A DNA stretch of 6,693 nucleotides, from the NCBI GenBank assembly GCA_003223775.1, contig QHWK01000034.1:1-6693 (forward strand), in the 5' to 3' direction. This DNA comes from Acidobacteriota bacterium (GTDB taxonomy: Bacteria; Acidobacteriota; Vicinamibacteria; Vicinamibacterales; CAVVIG01). Below the pieces are notes generated by a model. The model saw nothing but the letters and a program-made list of their open reading frames with translations. It made no database searches and was not told the DNA's origin. This document shows positions 1-5,808 of this stretch, piece after piece (the first letter of the stretch is position 1; every line of letters starts with the position of its first letter). A program made the position numbers and the translations under genes.

Positions 1-456
1 CGCGCGACTGGCGAGTTCGGTCCGGCCCATGTCGCCGACCATCAGAGTGTGGCCGGTCAGAATCATCCAGGGCTCGGGACCTCGCGTTTTGTCGGTGACG
101 AGCAGGGAAATGTGCTCGGGTGTGTGACCCGGGGTGTGCAGCACCTCGACCACCACATTCCCCATTTCAATCTGCTGACCGTTGGTGACACCGGCACCGG
201 GACTCCCTGCAACGGACTCGTGCAACAGATACGTCGCACCGGCCCGCTCCGCCAGTCGTCGCCCTCCAGAGAGATGATCGGCATGCACGTGCGTGTCGAA
301 CACGTACCGGATCGCCATCCGCGTGTCTTGTGCGGCCCGAAGGTACGGCTCGATCTCCTCGACGGGATCGACGACCGCACACATCGCGTGACCACCGCAC
401 CCCAGGAGATACGAAGCACCGCCGGGGTCCTGATGCAGGAACTGCCGGAAGATCAC
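1..456 (-). CDS. ETHE1/persulfide-dioxygenase-like MBL-fold metallohydrolase (3' end cut by window edge)
   Basis: The 152 visible codons start at GTG 456-454 (VIFRQFLHQDPGGASYL) and continue past position 1. Seen: the MBL metal motif THVHADH at residues 55-61, HTPGHTPEH at 107-115 and GDMGRTEL at 141-148. This order and spacing are typical of the ETHE1/persulfide-dioxygenase-like branch, cytosolic enzymes that often carry a C-terminal rhodanese domain; such a domain would lie outside the window. One oddity is TGH (H136) where ETHE1-type enzymes have TGD, whose Asp is a metal ligand, so metal use or activity may differ. The start codon overlaps the stop of the upstream methyltransferase frame as GTGA (456-453), and a GGAG lies 8 nt before it, which implies translational coupling. 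A role in persulfide/thiol chemistry is inferred from family only. The fold call is firm; the substrate is not known. Confidence 0.88.
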   Translation of the reverse strand, partial: MIFRQFLHQDPGGASYLLGCGGHAMCAVVDPVEEIEPYLRAAQDTRMAIRYVFDTHVHADHLSGGRRLAERAGATYLLHESVAGSPGAGVTNGQQIEMGNVVVEVLHTPGHTPEHISLLVTDKTRGPEPWMILTGHTLMVGDMGRTELASRA

Positions 457-1235
457 GCCCGCACTCCCGAGACGTTGACGCCGATCACGCCGAACTTCTG
501 GGCCGTCCTCTCCTTCGTCGTTCCCTTGAAGCACTCGTACTGGTGGGTGATCTGCAGATCACGGAATCCGGCCGCCGTCAACGCATCGACGAGCTCTGCC
601 GCCGGCAGAGCGCCTGCGATTCAACCCGTCCATAAGTCGATGTCGCGCCGGATGTCTTCCGACAACTCGACGCCCGTCACGATGTCCGCGATCTGCAATC
701 GGCCGCCCGGCCTCAGGATTCGCGCGATCTCGGCGAAGGCGCGCTCTTTCTCCGGGACGAGGTTCAGCACGCCATTCGAAACCACGACGTCGACGGAGCC
801 ATCCTCAATCGGAAGGCTCGTGGCGTCCGCTTCCAGCACTTCGACGTTCGTCAACCCGCATTCCTGAGCGCCTGCTCGCGCCACCTCACGCATCGCGGCG
901 GTCATGTCGATGCCGATCGCGCGCCCGGCCGATCCGACGTGGCGCGCGGCCAGCAGCAGATCGGTGCCTCCGCCGGACCCGATGTCGACGACGCGTGCGC
1001 CAATGGGCAGCGGCGCGATCGCGTGCGGGTTCCCCACCCCCGCAAAGGGATGCGTCACAGAGGCCGGAAGCGCGGCGAGCTCCGTGGCGTCGTACCCCAG
1101 CATCGTGGCCGCGTAACTCGGTCCACGATGGAAGTGATAGGCGCCGTCCGGTGCCGCAGCCACGCGCGCATACATGTCTTGCACCTCGCGGCGGAGCCGG
1201 AGCCTGTCCAGATCGACGGGGCATGCAAGGGTCAT
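453..1235 (-). CDS. Putative selenocysteine-containing ArsM-like SAM-dependent methyltransferase (in-frame TGA at 623-621 read as Sec205)
   Basis: Start ATG 1235-1233 has AGGAG 8 nt upstream. Class I SAM methyltransferase motifs are seen: VVDIGSGGG (82-90, SAM-binding loop), GIDM (109-112 region, acidic residue binding ribose), EADATSLP (about 135-142), VVSNGVLNL (151-159) and LRPGGRL (174-180). After DIDLWTG (residue 204) the frame meets TGA, then continues IAGALPAAELVDALTAAGF and on to GVNVSGVRA, stop 455-453. Family members have Cys at the TGA position (LWTGCIAGAL), so TGA replaces exactly that Cys. The 55 codons after it have 46 G/C third positions and no further stop. They end in a GTGA overlap with the next gene, so they are not decayed sequence. 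A SECIS-like hairpin follows (separate entry). The product would be 260 aa, the normal family size. Two other Cys of true ArsM are absent (V67 and G155), so arsenite may not be the substrate. The alternative is a recent nonsense mutation or base error. Confidence 0.8.
585..623 (-). promoter_or_regulatory. Candidate bacterial SECIS element with the Sec TGA codon
   Basis: Reading the minus strand, TGA (623-621) is followed by 9 nt, then a perfect 8-bp stem GCTCTGCC / GGCAGAGC (611-604 with 600-593) closed by a GGC loop (603-601). The loop begins 17 nt after the TGA. An outer 4-bp helix ATCG/CGAT (620-617 with 588-585) encloses an internal loop. Known bacterial SECIS elements lie in the coding sequence just downstream of UGA, with the apical loop roughly 16-37 nt away and a G among the first two loop bases; all of this fits. 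There is no bulged U or GU loop of the E. coli fdhF kind, and GC-rich coding DNA forms chance hairpins, so the hairpin alone is only moderate evidence. The hairpin also encodes family-like residues (ALPAAEL). Confidence 0.6.
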
Positions 1236-1258
1236 CAGGCGTTCTCCTGTCAGCGTCG

Positions 1259-1287
1259 ACGATAGGCGGCGTGCTCTGATTCGTCAA
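1259..1287 (-). promoter_or_regulatory. Sigma70-like promoter for the methyltransferase/MBL operon
   Basis: On the minus strand TTGACG (1287-1282) is followed after 17 nt by TATCGT (1264-1259), matching the -35 box at 5 of 6 and the -10 box at 4 of 6 positions. Transcription would begin near 1252, about 17 nt before the ATG at 1235, leaving room for the AGGAG ribosome binding site at 1248-1244. The LysR box candidate lies directly upstream of the -35. Confidence 0.5.
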
Positions 1288-1300
1288 ATGAAATGATAGA

Positions 1301-1315
1301 ATCTTCGTGATAGAT
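1301..1315. promoter_or_regulatory. Candidate LysR-type regulator box (T-N11-A dyad)
   Basis: ATCT-N7-AGAT (ATCTTCGTGATAGAT) is an interrupted dyad containing the T-N11-A core known from LysR-family sites. It lies in the gap between the divergent operon and lysR, centred about 56 bp upstream of the predicted operon start site, where LysR activators usually bind. A direct repeat TGATAGA (1294-1300 and 1308-1314, 14-bp period) overlaps it. It is also only 11 bp before the lysR ATG, which would allow autorepression. A TAGAAT at 1297-1302 could be the lysR -10 box, but no convincing -35 accompanies it. Confidence 0.45.
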
Positions 1316-1326
1316 ACTCTGAATTA

Positions 1327-2247
1327 ATGAACCTCGCACAGCTGAAGACCTTCGTGGCCGTCGCCGAGTTGCGACACTTCGCGCGCGCCGCGAGCCTCTG
1401 CAATCTTTCGCAACCGGCCGTGTCGCACCAGATCGCGCAGCTCGAAGCGGCCGTCGGGGCGAAGCTGTTGAACCGCGCGGCCAGGCGGGTCTCCCTCACG
1501 GTGGCCGGCGACGTCATGCTCGAAGAGGCGCGGCGGATTCTCGCGGCCGTCGATCGCGCCCGGGAGCGCATGCACGAGGTGAGCACCGGAGCCGTCGGCA
1601 GAATTCGGCTCGGCGCCACGGCGACTCCGGGCCTCTATCTTCTCCCGCCATTGCTCGTGAAGTATCGAGCCGCGCATGCGACGTTCGATCTGCAGTTTCA
1701 GATCGGCGCGGTCGACGAGATCGCCGACCGGGTCATCCGCAACGATCTCGACATGGCCGTCCTGGCGGGACGGCCGCCGACATCGGAACTACGGGCCCAA
1801 CTACTGGGACGCGATCGCTGGATCGCCGTGCGGGCGCCGACGACGGTCGTGAGCGGGCGCGAACCGCTGCGGCGAGCGGACCTCGAACGTCCGTGCTGGA
1901 TTCTTCGCGAAGTCGGGTCGGCCACCCGACGGGAGCTCGATAGCTGGATCCACCGTCATCGCCTGATCCTGTCGAACACCATGACGTTCGACGGTCCCGA
2001 CGCCGTCAAACGGGCCGTCATGGCCGGATTGGGGATCGCCATCGTCTCGAAATCGACTGTCGAGGAAGAGCTGAAATCGCGTCGGCTGGTTTCACTGCGG
2101 CTCGCGCTGCCACTGCCGGAACGCCAGTTCTATCTCGTCGACCATCCGCAAAAACACCACGGCGCGGCGTGCGGCGCAATGCTGCGGCTGCTCGCGGCCA
2201 CGTTCCCGGACGCTCACCTCACCTTGCGAGCTGACCAGCTCAAATAA
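1327..2247 (+). CDS. LysR-family transcriptional regulator
   Basis: A 306-aa protein of normal LysR length. Its N-terminus (MNLAQLKTFVAVAELRHFAR) is the family's classic start, with the winged helix-turn-helix at about residues 18-37 (AASLCNLSQPAVSHQIAQLE) and the linker helix up to about residue 88. The periplasmic-binding-protein-like effector domain follows from about 92 (GRIRLGATATPGLYLLPPLL), including the late conserved segment AVMAGLGIAIVSKSTVEEEL. The start at 1327 is chosen by this homology; no good Shine-Dalgarno precedes it (CTCTGAATTA). It is divergent from the selenomethyltransferase/MBL operon and separated by 91 bp that hold a LysR box and promoter, so it most likely regulates that operon. 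The effector cannot be read from sequence. The C-terminus overlaps the 3' end of a degenerate minus-strand frame by a few bases. Confidence 0.93.
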   Translation: MNLAQLKTFVAVAELRHFARAASLCNLSQPAVSHQIAQLEAAVGAKLLNRAARRVSLTVAGDVMLEEARRILAAVDRARERMHEVSTGAVGRIRLGATATPGLYLLPPLLVKYRAAHATFDLQFQIGAVDEIADRVIRNDLDMAVLAGRPPTSELRAQLLGRDRWIAVRAPTTVVSGREPLRRADLERPCWILREVGSATRRELDSWIHRHRLILSNTMTFDGPDAVKRAVMAGLGIAIVSKSTVEEELKSRRLVSLRLALPLPERQFYLVDHPQKHHGAACGAMLRLLAATFPDAHLTLRADQLK

Positions 2248-2644
2248 TCTTTGAACTCCGAAGGCGGTCGTACCGAGAATGGCGACCACGAACGTCCGTT
2301 TTCCCCAGCTTTCCGATGTCGACGTACTGATAGTCATTCGGCCAGCCGAGCCCCTTCAGCGCATCGTCAAGATTTATAACCATGTCCGGCGTGTTGACGC
2401 ATCCTTCGCGGGTGAGGAACGTCAGTTCTTTCATCGACGATGGAGTGGACGTCTGAGCTGCGCTTCCGACAGCGGCCATAAGAAACCGTGTTCCGAACAC
2501 ATGCTCCAGCAGTCCGGGGATATAGATGTCGACGCCGAGCGTGCGCCACGCGAGAGCGTCGGCGGCCGGAGAAACGGTGACCGCACTGAGAATCGAGGGC
2601 GGTGCATCCGCGAGATCACCGATCGCCTGGCTGGGAATCGTCAT
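2240..2644 (-). pseudogene. Thioredoxin-like fold fragment, probably decayed
   Basis: The open frame is 134 codons from ATG 2644-2642. Only the part from M at 2434-2432 (MKELTFLTREGCVNTPDM, then INLDDALKGLG) looks like a known fold: a beta strand followed by a Cys-containing turn and helix, as in small thioredoxin-like proteins with a GCxNTP motif. Only one Cys of a CxxC is present. After KLGKTDVRG the frame becomes unlike the family (RHSRYDRLRSSKII, stop), while the next frame reads AILGTTAFGVQRLFEL, which resembles the expected C-terminal strand; a frameshift near 2295 is therefore likely. The first 70 residues (AIGDLADAPPSILSAVTVSP and on) are not recognised and may be a remnant of something else. 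No ribosome binding site is visible. It sits tail to tail with lysR. It could still be a functional small hypothetical protein. Confidence 0.35.
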
Positions 2645-2759
2645 CGTTCCGCCTGCCGCGAATGCCAGTTCGATCGCGTCCCGCTTCCGCCGATGTAACG
2701 TGCCGCTGTCACGGCTGAAGGATCACGCACTTCACGTTTGCCGACTGCGCGCGCGCTCA

Positions 2760-3120
2760 TCACCGCGCTTCGCGAGTCGCCGCGGACTCGAGACGCGCTT
2801 CAGGCCTCGTGGGCTGGAACAACTCGATCGGGTTTCCTGACGGATCCTCGACGAGAATCTGTTTGCCGCCGACACCAACGACGACGTCGTTTCGGAATCT
2901 GGCGCCAGCCCTCCGCAGCTGTTCGACCATCCTCTCCAGATCATCGACCTCGATCGCGAATCGGTTCCACCCGCCCGGCTCTTGCTGCCGACCATCGGGC
3001 ATCGGCTGGCCGCCTCCCGCCGACGGATTCGGCGCGCTCAGCACGAGGCGCAAGTCCCCGCGCGTGAGCATCGCGAATGCAGGCGCGGGGTACGATGTAG
3101 CGAACCTGCACTGTGGCCAT
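2760..3120 (-). pseudogene. VOC-family (glyoxalase/bleomycin-resistance fold) gene with internal deletion
   Basis: The C-terminal part is clear: from MLTRGDLRLVLSAPNP at 3071 through GGWNRFAIEVDDLERMVEQL and GVGGKQILVEDPSGNPIELF to TGA 2762-2760, the second beta-alpha-beta-beta-beta unit of a VOC protein. Upstream, ATG 3120-3118 opens MATVQVRYIV (to 3091), a typical VOC N-terminus. The next bases encode YPAPAFA in the frame of the C-terminal part but not in the frame of the N-terminal part. From memory of the family, about 20-25 residues (first helix and following strand) should lie between these segments, so an out-of-frame deletion near 3091 has joined them. The remaining 103-codon frame lacks the first half of the fold and its metal ligand, and is probably inactive. 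It could be expressed as a partial protein from ATG 3071, but no ribosome binding site supports that. Confidence 0.75.
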
Positions 3121-3233
3121 AGAAGTCGGGCCTCATGTTCAGCTGGCTTCAGAATTCATCAGACCGGTGACGCGATCGAGCAACACCATCCCGATTTGCA
3201 ACAGACGCTGGCCCTGACGGGATAGCGTTCGGT

Positions 3234-3692
3234 TCATTGCGCTTTCAGTGTGTGCGCGACGTTTCCGCCCTCGTTCGCAGCGAGCGCCCAGACTCCCGCC
3301 GTGAACGTCAGAAACTGCAGCGTCGCCCGCAGCGCCTGCCAGCGCTCGAAGCGGCGAAGCACATCGCTCAGCGTCGCTTCGTCCGTGATCTGGCGTTCGG
3401 GCGGCTGCCACGGCGCGATCGCCAGGTTGATTCCGGCCGCCTTGACCGTCGAGAGCGCGTGGGCCACGCCAAGCGCGGCGGCGATGTACACCGGACGCGA
3501 GCGGCGAAGAGGCAGGCCGAGAGACGATGCCCGAAATGCCGCGGCGGCGCGGAGGATCGGCCCGCCGACGCCGAGTGGAATGAGCCAGAAGCGTCCGTTT
3601 GCCATGTGTGACGCCTGGCTGTACCGCTGGTACTCGCGCACACCAATGCGATGTCGCGCCGGCAATTGTTCGACGGATTGATCAACGACCGC
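3234..3692 (-). pseudogene. DUF1772/anthrone-oxygenase-like membrane protein lacking its N-terminus
   Basis: From about 3692 the minus-strand frame reads VVDQSVEQLPARHRIGVREY, then QASHMANGRFWLIPLGVGG, a transmembrane segment, VYIAAALGVAHALSTVKAAG, NLAIAPWQPPE and RRFERWQALRATLQFLTFTA, ending at TGA 3236-3234. The N-W-P-plus and R-x-E-x-W-x-x-L-R patterns between hydrophobic segments suit small four-helix membrane proteins of the DUF1772 type. The first membrane helix and start codon, expected just upstream of the DQSVEQLP segment, are missing: the frame continues open to ATG 3821, but that stretch is antisense to the neighbouring MBL remnant and looks non-coding (Arg/His-rich). Either the gene is headless, or translation starts internally, for example at M 3605-3603 (MANGRFWLIP). 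Family assignment is by pattern only. Confidence 0.55.
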
Positions 3693-4254
3693 GTCAGCAT
3701 GCAACTCGATCTCGTGCGCGAGATGGGCACGGCGATGCCGCGTGGCGGCGGCGTGCCGTTCACCGGTGAATTGCGCCAGACGCAGGTGGTTGTCGGGGAT
3801 GTTGCATGGGATATCGCGCACGGCACGGATCCGTCGGCAGGCGCACTGCCCACCTGCCCCTGTACGCCTCCAGAAGCCGGAGGGGCTTCACCCCAGACAG
3901 CCCCGGCGTTGGCGAGCAGTATCCCGTGCCTGCTCATGCTCTGGGCCACGCCACAGGGCTTCCTCAAGGCCGCAATCGCGAATCATGCAGCGGTCGCGGA
4001 GTCCGGCGACGGCGTCGATGTCTCGTTCGTCATTCGCGGCAAGTACAAGATGACGGGTCACCTGAACGCGCGCGGTGGTTGACCGCGTCCAGACGTGGAT
4101 CGACCAATCGATCGTGGGCGATATGGTCGTCGCAACGGGTGTGAAGCGCCTGAATCTCGGCGTGGCGACTATCGTGCCGTTTCACGGCATGCGCACTGCC
4201 GACATGACAGAGGTCGCGTGGCAGGCCGAAAGAGCATCCGCTGTCACGCGATAG
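3651..4254 (+). pseudogene. MBL-fold hydrolase remnant: N-terminal accessory domain joined to extreme C-terminus, frameshifted
   Basis: The recognisable part begins near 3690. Frame one reads MQLDLVREMGTAMPRGGG, GELRQTQVVVGDVAWDIAHG, LWATPQGFLKAAIANHAAV and FVIRGKYKMTGHLN before a TGA at 4080-4082. The family-like sequence goes on at once in the next frame from 4075: VVDRVQTWIDQSIVGDMVV, then VKRLNLGVATIVPFHGMRTA, stop TAG 4252-4254. One extra base in the GGTGG near 4074-4078 explains the shift. The first part resembles the N-terminal domain of MBL-fold hydrolases common in Acidobacteriota; the last 40 codons resemble their C-terminal end (RLxLxVxxIVPxHG). The intervening MBL core with its HxHxDH metal site is absent, so about 200 codons seem deleted near 4125-4135. 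The gene's 5' end is also lost. It is inactive. Confidence 0.7.
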
Positions 4255-4293
4255 TCGCTCGCCGGTCGAATGTCGGCGGGTCGTCGGACAGCT

Positions 4294-4731
4294 TCACGGC
4301 CGGCCGCGAAGTGGCTTCCTGTAAGGGCGAAGAATCCCATCACTCAAATCAGGACGATGGCCAGAAACTGCAAACGCTACGAAGCCCCCGGCTGCTACCG
4401 CGACCGCGGCCCCGACGCGCAGGAGCGCGGTTCCCTGCATCGTCTCCCATTCAAGGACCTCTCGCGCGCGATCAGGCCCGAGGAGCATCGCCACGAGTGC
4501 TTGCATGCACATCACGGCTCCCAATGCGCGCAGCGTCTTTGGCGCACGAGAGCGCGGGGCACACAGGATCACCACGAGCCCCATGGCCGCGCGAACAGCG
4601 CCGGCCGCATATAGTCGAACAGGCGTCGCGAAGTACAGCCGTCGAGCCGTCGTCAGGCTATCGGGCGACACGAACCCCGCTACGCCAACGACGATGGTGA
4701 CGAAAGCGACGAGCAGCGCTGCAGATCTCAC
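4294..4731 (-). CDS. Small four-helix membrane protein, unknown function
   Basis: A 145-aa protein starting at GTG 4731-4729, with AAGGAG 8 nt upstream; that Shine-Dalgarno lies at the 3' end of the PadR gene. Hydrophobic segments span residues about 3-21 (LLVAFVTIVVGVAGF), 41-59, 67-85 and 101-122, separated by short Arg-rich loops, followed by a basic C-terminal tail. No enzyme motif is visible. It begins 5 bp after the PadR stop, so the two form an operon. PadR regulators often control a membrane protein or transporter next to them, and that is the likely relation here. The same frame stays open upstream into the PadR gene, but that extension is antisense-like and is rejected. The charged tail after residue 123 may be a recent extension. 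Confidence 0.72.
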   Translation of the reverse strand: MRSAALLVAFVTIVVGVAGFVSPDSLTTARRLYFATPVRLYAAGAVRAAMGLVVILCAPRSRAPKTLRALGAVMCMQALVAMLLGPDRAREVLEWETMQGTALLRVGAAVAVAAGGFVAFAVSGHRPDLSDGILRPYRKPLRGRP

Positions 4732-4736
4732 AACGC

Positions 4737-5108
4737 TTACTCCTTGTTTCCCGGCGCGGCCGCCGGGTTCAGGACCTGGCCGATGGCGTTCACCAGCTCG
4801 GTCCACCGCGACTCCTCGCGAAGGAACTGTTTCTTGCCCTCGGGGGTGAGCCGGTAGAACTTGGCGCGCTGGTTGGCGTCGGTCTGGCCCCATTTCGAGG
4901 TCACCCAGCCTTTCTTCGCGAGCCGCTGCAGGGCGGGATACAGCGACCCCGCTTCCACCTGCAGCACGTCGGATGACTGCAAGCGAATCGTGTGTCCGAT
5001 CGCGTAGCCGTGCTGCGGTCCCCACAGCAGCGTCCGGAGGATCAACATGTCGAGGGTGCCGTGCACGAGGTCGGCGCGCGCGTCGGGTCGTGACGAATGA
5101 AGAGTCAT
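4737..5108 (-). CDS. PadR-family transcriptional regulator
   Basis: A 123-aa protein from ATG 5108-5106. The PadR winged helix shows LVHGTLDMLILRTLLWGPQ at about residues 14-32, HGYAIGHTI at 33-41, LQVEAGSLYPALQRLAKKGW at about 49-68 and the wing KFYRLTPEGKKQF at about 83-95; the C-terminal helix used for dimers is short (subfamily 1 style). This kind of PadR is abundant in Acidobacteriota, often beside macrolide-exporter-like permeases, but here it is followed by a small membrane protein 5 bp downstream. No Shine-Dalgarno precedes the ATG; the operator/promoter entry explains why the mRNA may be leaderless. It probably represses its own operon in response to a small hydrophobic molecule, which is family knowledge rather than anything seen here. 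Confidence 0.92.
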   Translation of the reverse strand: MTLHSSRPDARADLVHGTLDMLILRTLLWGPQHGYAIGHTIRLQSSDVLQVEAGSLYPALQRLAKKGWVTSKWGQTDANQRAKFYRLTPEGKKQFLREESRWTELVNAIGQVLNPAAAPGNKE

Positions 5109-5149
5109 CTATAGACAGTCTATGCCCTTGGGCGGTAGAGAGTCTATAG
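5109..5149 (-). promoter_or_regulatory. PadR operator with overlapping promoter, upstream of the first padR
   Basis: A perfect 13-bp palindrome ATAGAC-A-GTCTAT lies at 5111-5123, and a further half site AGTCTATAG lies at 5141-5149. The outer arms CTATAGAC (5109-5116) and GTCTATAG (5142-5149) are themselves an exact inverted repeat, with GCCCTTGGGC (5124-5133) in the middle. On the minus strand the motif TAGACT occurs twice, 18 bp apart (5146-5141 and 5122-5117), and fits both a -35 (4/6 to TTGACA) and a -10 (4/6 to TATAAT). The start site would then fall on or next to the ATG at 5108, giving a leaderless transcript. Operator binding would cover both promoter boxes. Confidence 0.6.
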
Positions 5150-5160
5150 CCTGGTGGAGG

Positions 5161-5808
5161 CTACAACCACTGACGCGGCCGCCGTGCCGCGCATGTCCAG
5201 TCCTCCGCTCGCGCGTGCCACGCAACGAGGCCCCACGCGAGAAAACAGGCGGCGACGGTGCCGGCACACAAAAACCAGAAGATCGCCGGGACGCCAAGCG
5301 ACACGATCATCACGCTGCCCACCACGAAGATCAGCCCGCCGATATTGCCGGCGACCTCCGTCGACGAGAAGTTGATTTGCGGCGAGCGCCACACCGCATC
5401 GGATGGAGCGGCCAGCTCGCACGGGTGCCGCTCGTACCACGCGTGAATCAGGACCGCAACCAGCGCCGCTGCGGCCGCAACGGCCGCCGTCCAGGCGCCG
5501 AGCGTCACAATCATGAAGAGCGCGACGATGACGGGGACCACGGCGGCGCGGCCGCCTGCGGCGCGGGGCGCGTCATCGGTCCACGACGCGAACGGCGCGA
5601 CGAGGATCAGCGTCCAGAAGGCCAGGTAGCCGCGCCACCGCGCGCGCAGACGTTTCACGCGACGGGGTCCTGCCGCGGCGAATTCGGATTGGAGATCGGC
5701 GATCGTCGGCCGGACGACAGCCGAGATGAACGCCTCGTTGAAGAGCAGCGGCGCGATCTCGAGCAGCATCGTGCCGGGTGCACGCGGCGAATCGGTCGAT
5801 CGCCTCAT
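5161..5808 (-). CDS. Five-helix membrane protein of unknown function, partner of the second PadR
   Basis: A 215-aa protein. Start ATG 5808-5806 is chosen because it has GGAGG 8 nt upstream and overlaps the PadR stop as ATGA; the longer frame from 5850 would run into the PadR gene. A cytoplasmic N-terminal section (LLFNEAFISAVVRPTIADLQ, then an Arg-rich GPRRVKRLRARWRG) precedes hydrophobic segments at about residues 59-76, 88-105, 107-124, 155-171 and 174-197. No catalytic or ATPase motif is seen. The N-terminal part loosely resembles segments found before permeases in Acidobacteriota, but this is not a strong match. It is translationally coupled to PadR, which implies co-expression and likely control by it. 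Confidence 0.75.
   Translation of the reverse strand: MRRSTDSPRAPGTMLLEIAPLLFNEAFISAVVRPTIADLQSEFAAAGPRRVKRLRARWRGYLAFWTLILVAPFASWTDDAPRAAGGRAAVVPVIVALFMIVTLGAWTAAVAAAAALVAVLIHAWYERHPCELAAPSDAVWRSPQINFSSTEVAGNIGGLIFVVGSVMIVSLGVPAIFWFLCAGTVAACFLAWGLVAWHARAEDWTCAARRPRQWL

Noticed and set aside
621..623. TGA read as an ordinary stop giving a complete 204-aa methyltransferase
   Set aside because: The same frame continues with family-like, codon-biased sequence to an overlap with the next gene, and the stop replaces a single conserved Cys.
621..623. Genome-wide TGA reassignment (Trp or Gly code)
   Set aside because: TGA ends the VOC and second PadR genes and the methyltransferase tail itself, and TGG is used for Trp throughout.
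49..867. Long plus-strand open frame of 272 codons
   Set aside because: It lies antisense to the MBL and methyltransferase genes, has no family-like motifs, and is explained by GC-rich codon bias on the other strand.
886..1287. Minus-strand open frame of 133 codons overlapping the methyltransferase
   Set aside because: Arg-rich shadow frame of the methyltransferase with no recognisable fold.
2240..4254. Transposon or phage remnant as cause of the decayed region
   Set aside because: No transposase, integrase, terminal inverted repeat or target duplication could be found by eye.
4095..4700. Plus-strand open frame of 201 codons after the MBL remnant
   Set aside because: It is out of frame with the remnant's C-terminal block and then antisense to the membrane protein.
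4732..5025. N-terminal extension of the four-helix membrane protein
   Set aside because: It overlaps PadR1 in another frame, is Arg/Gly-rich, and the GTG at 4731 has a good Shine-Dalgarno.
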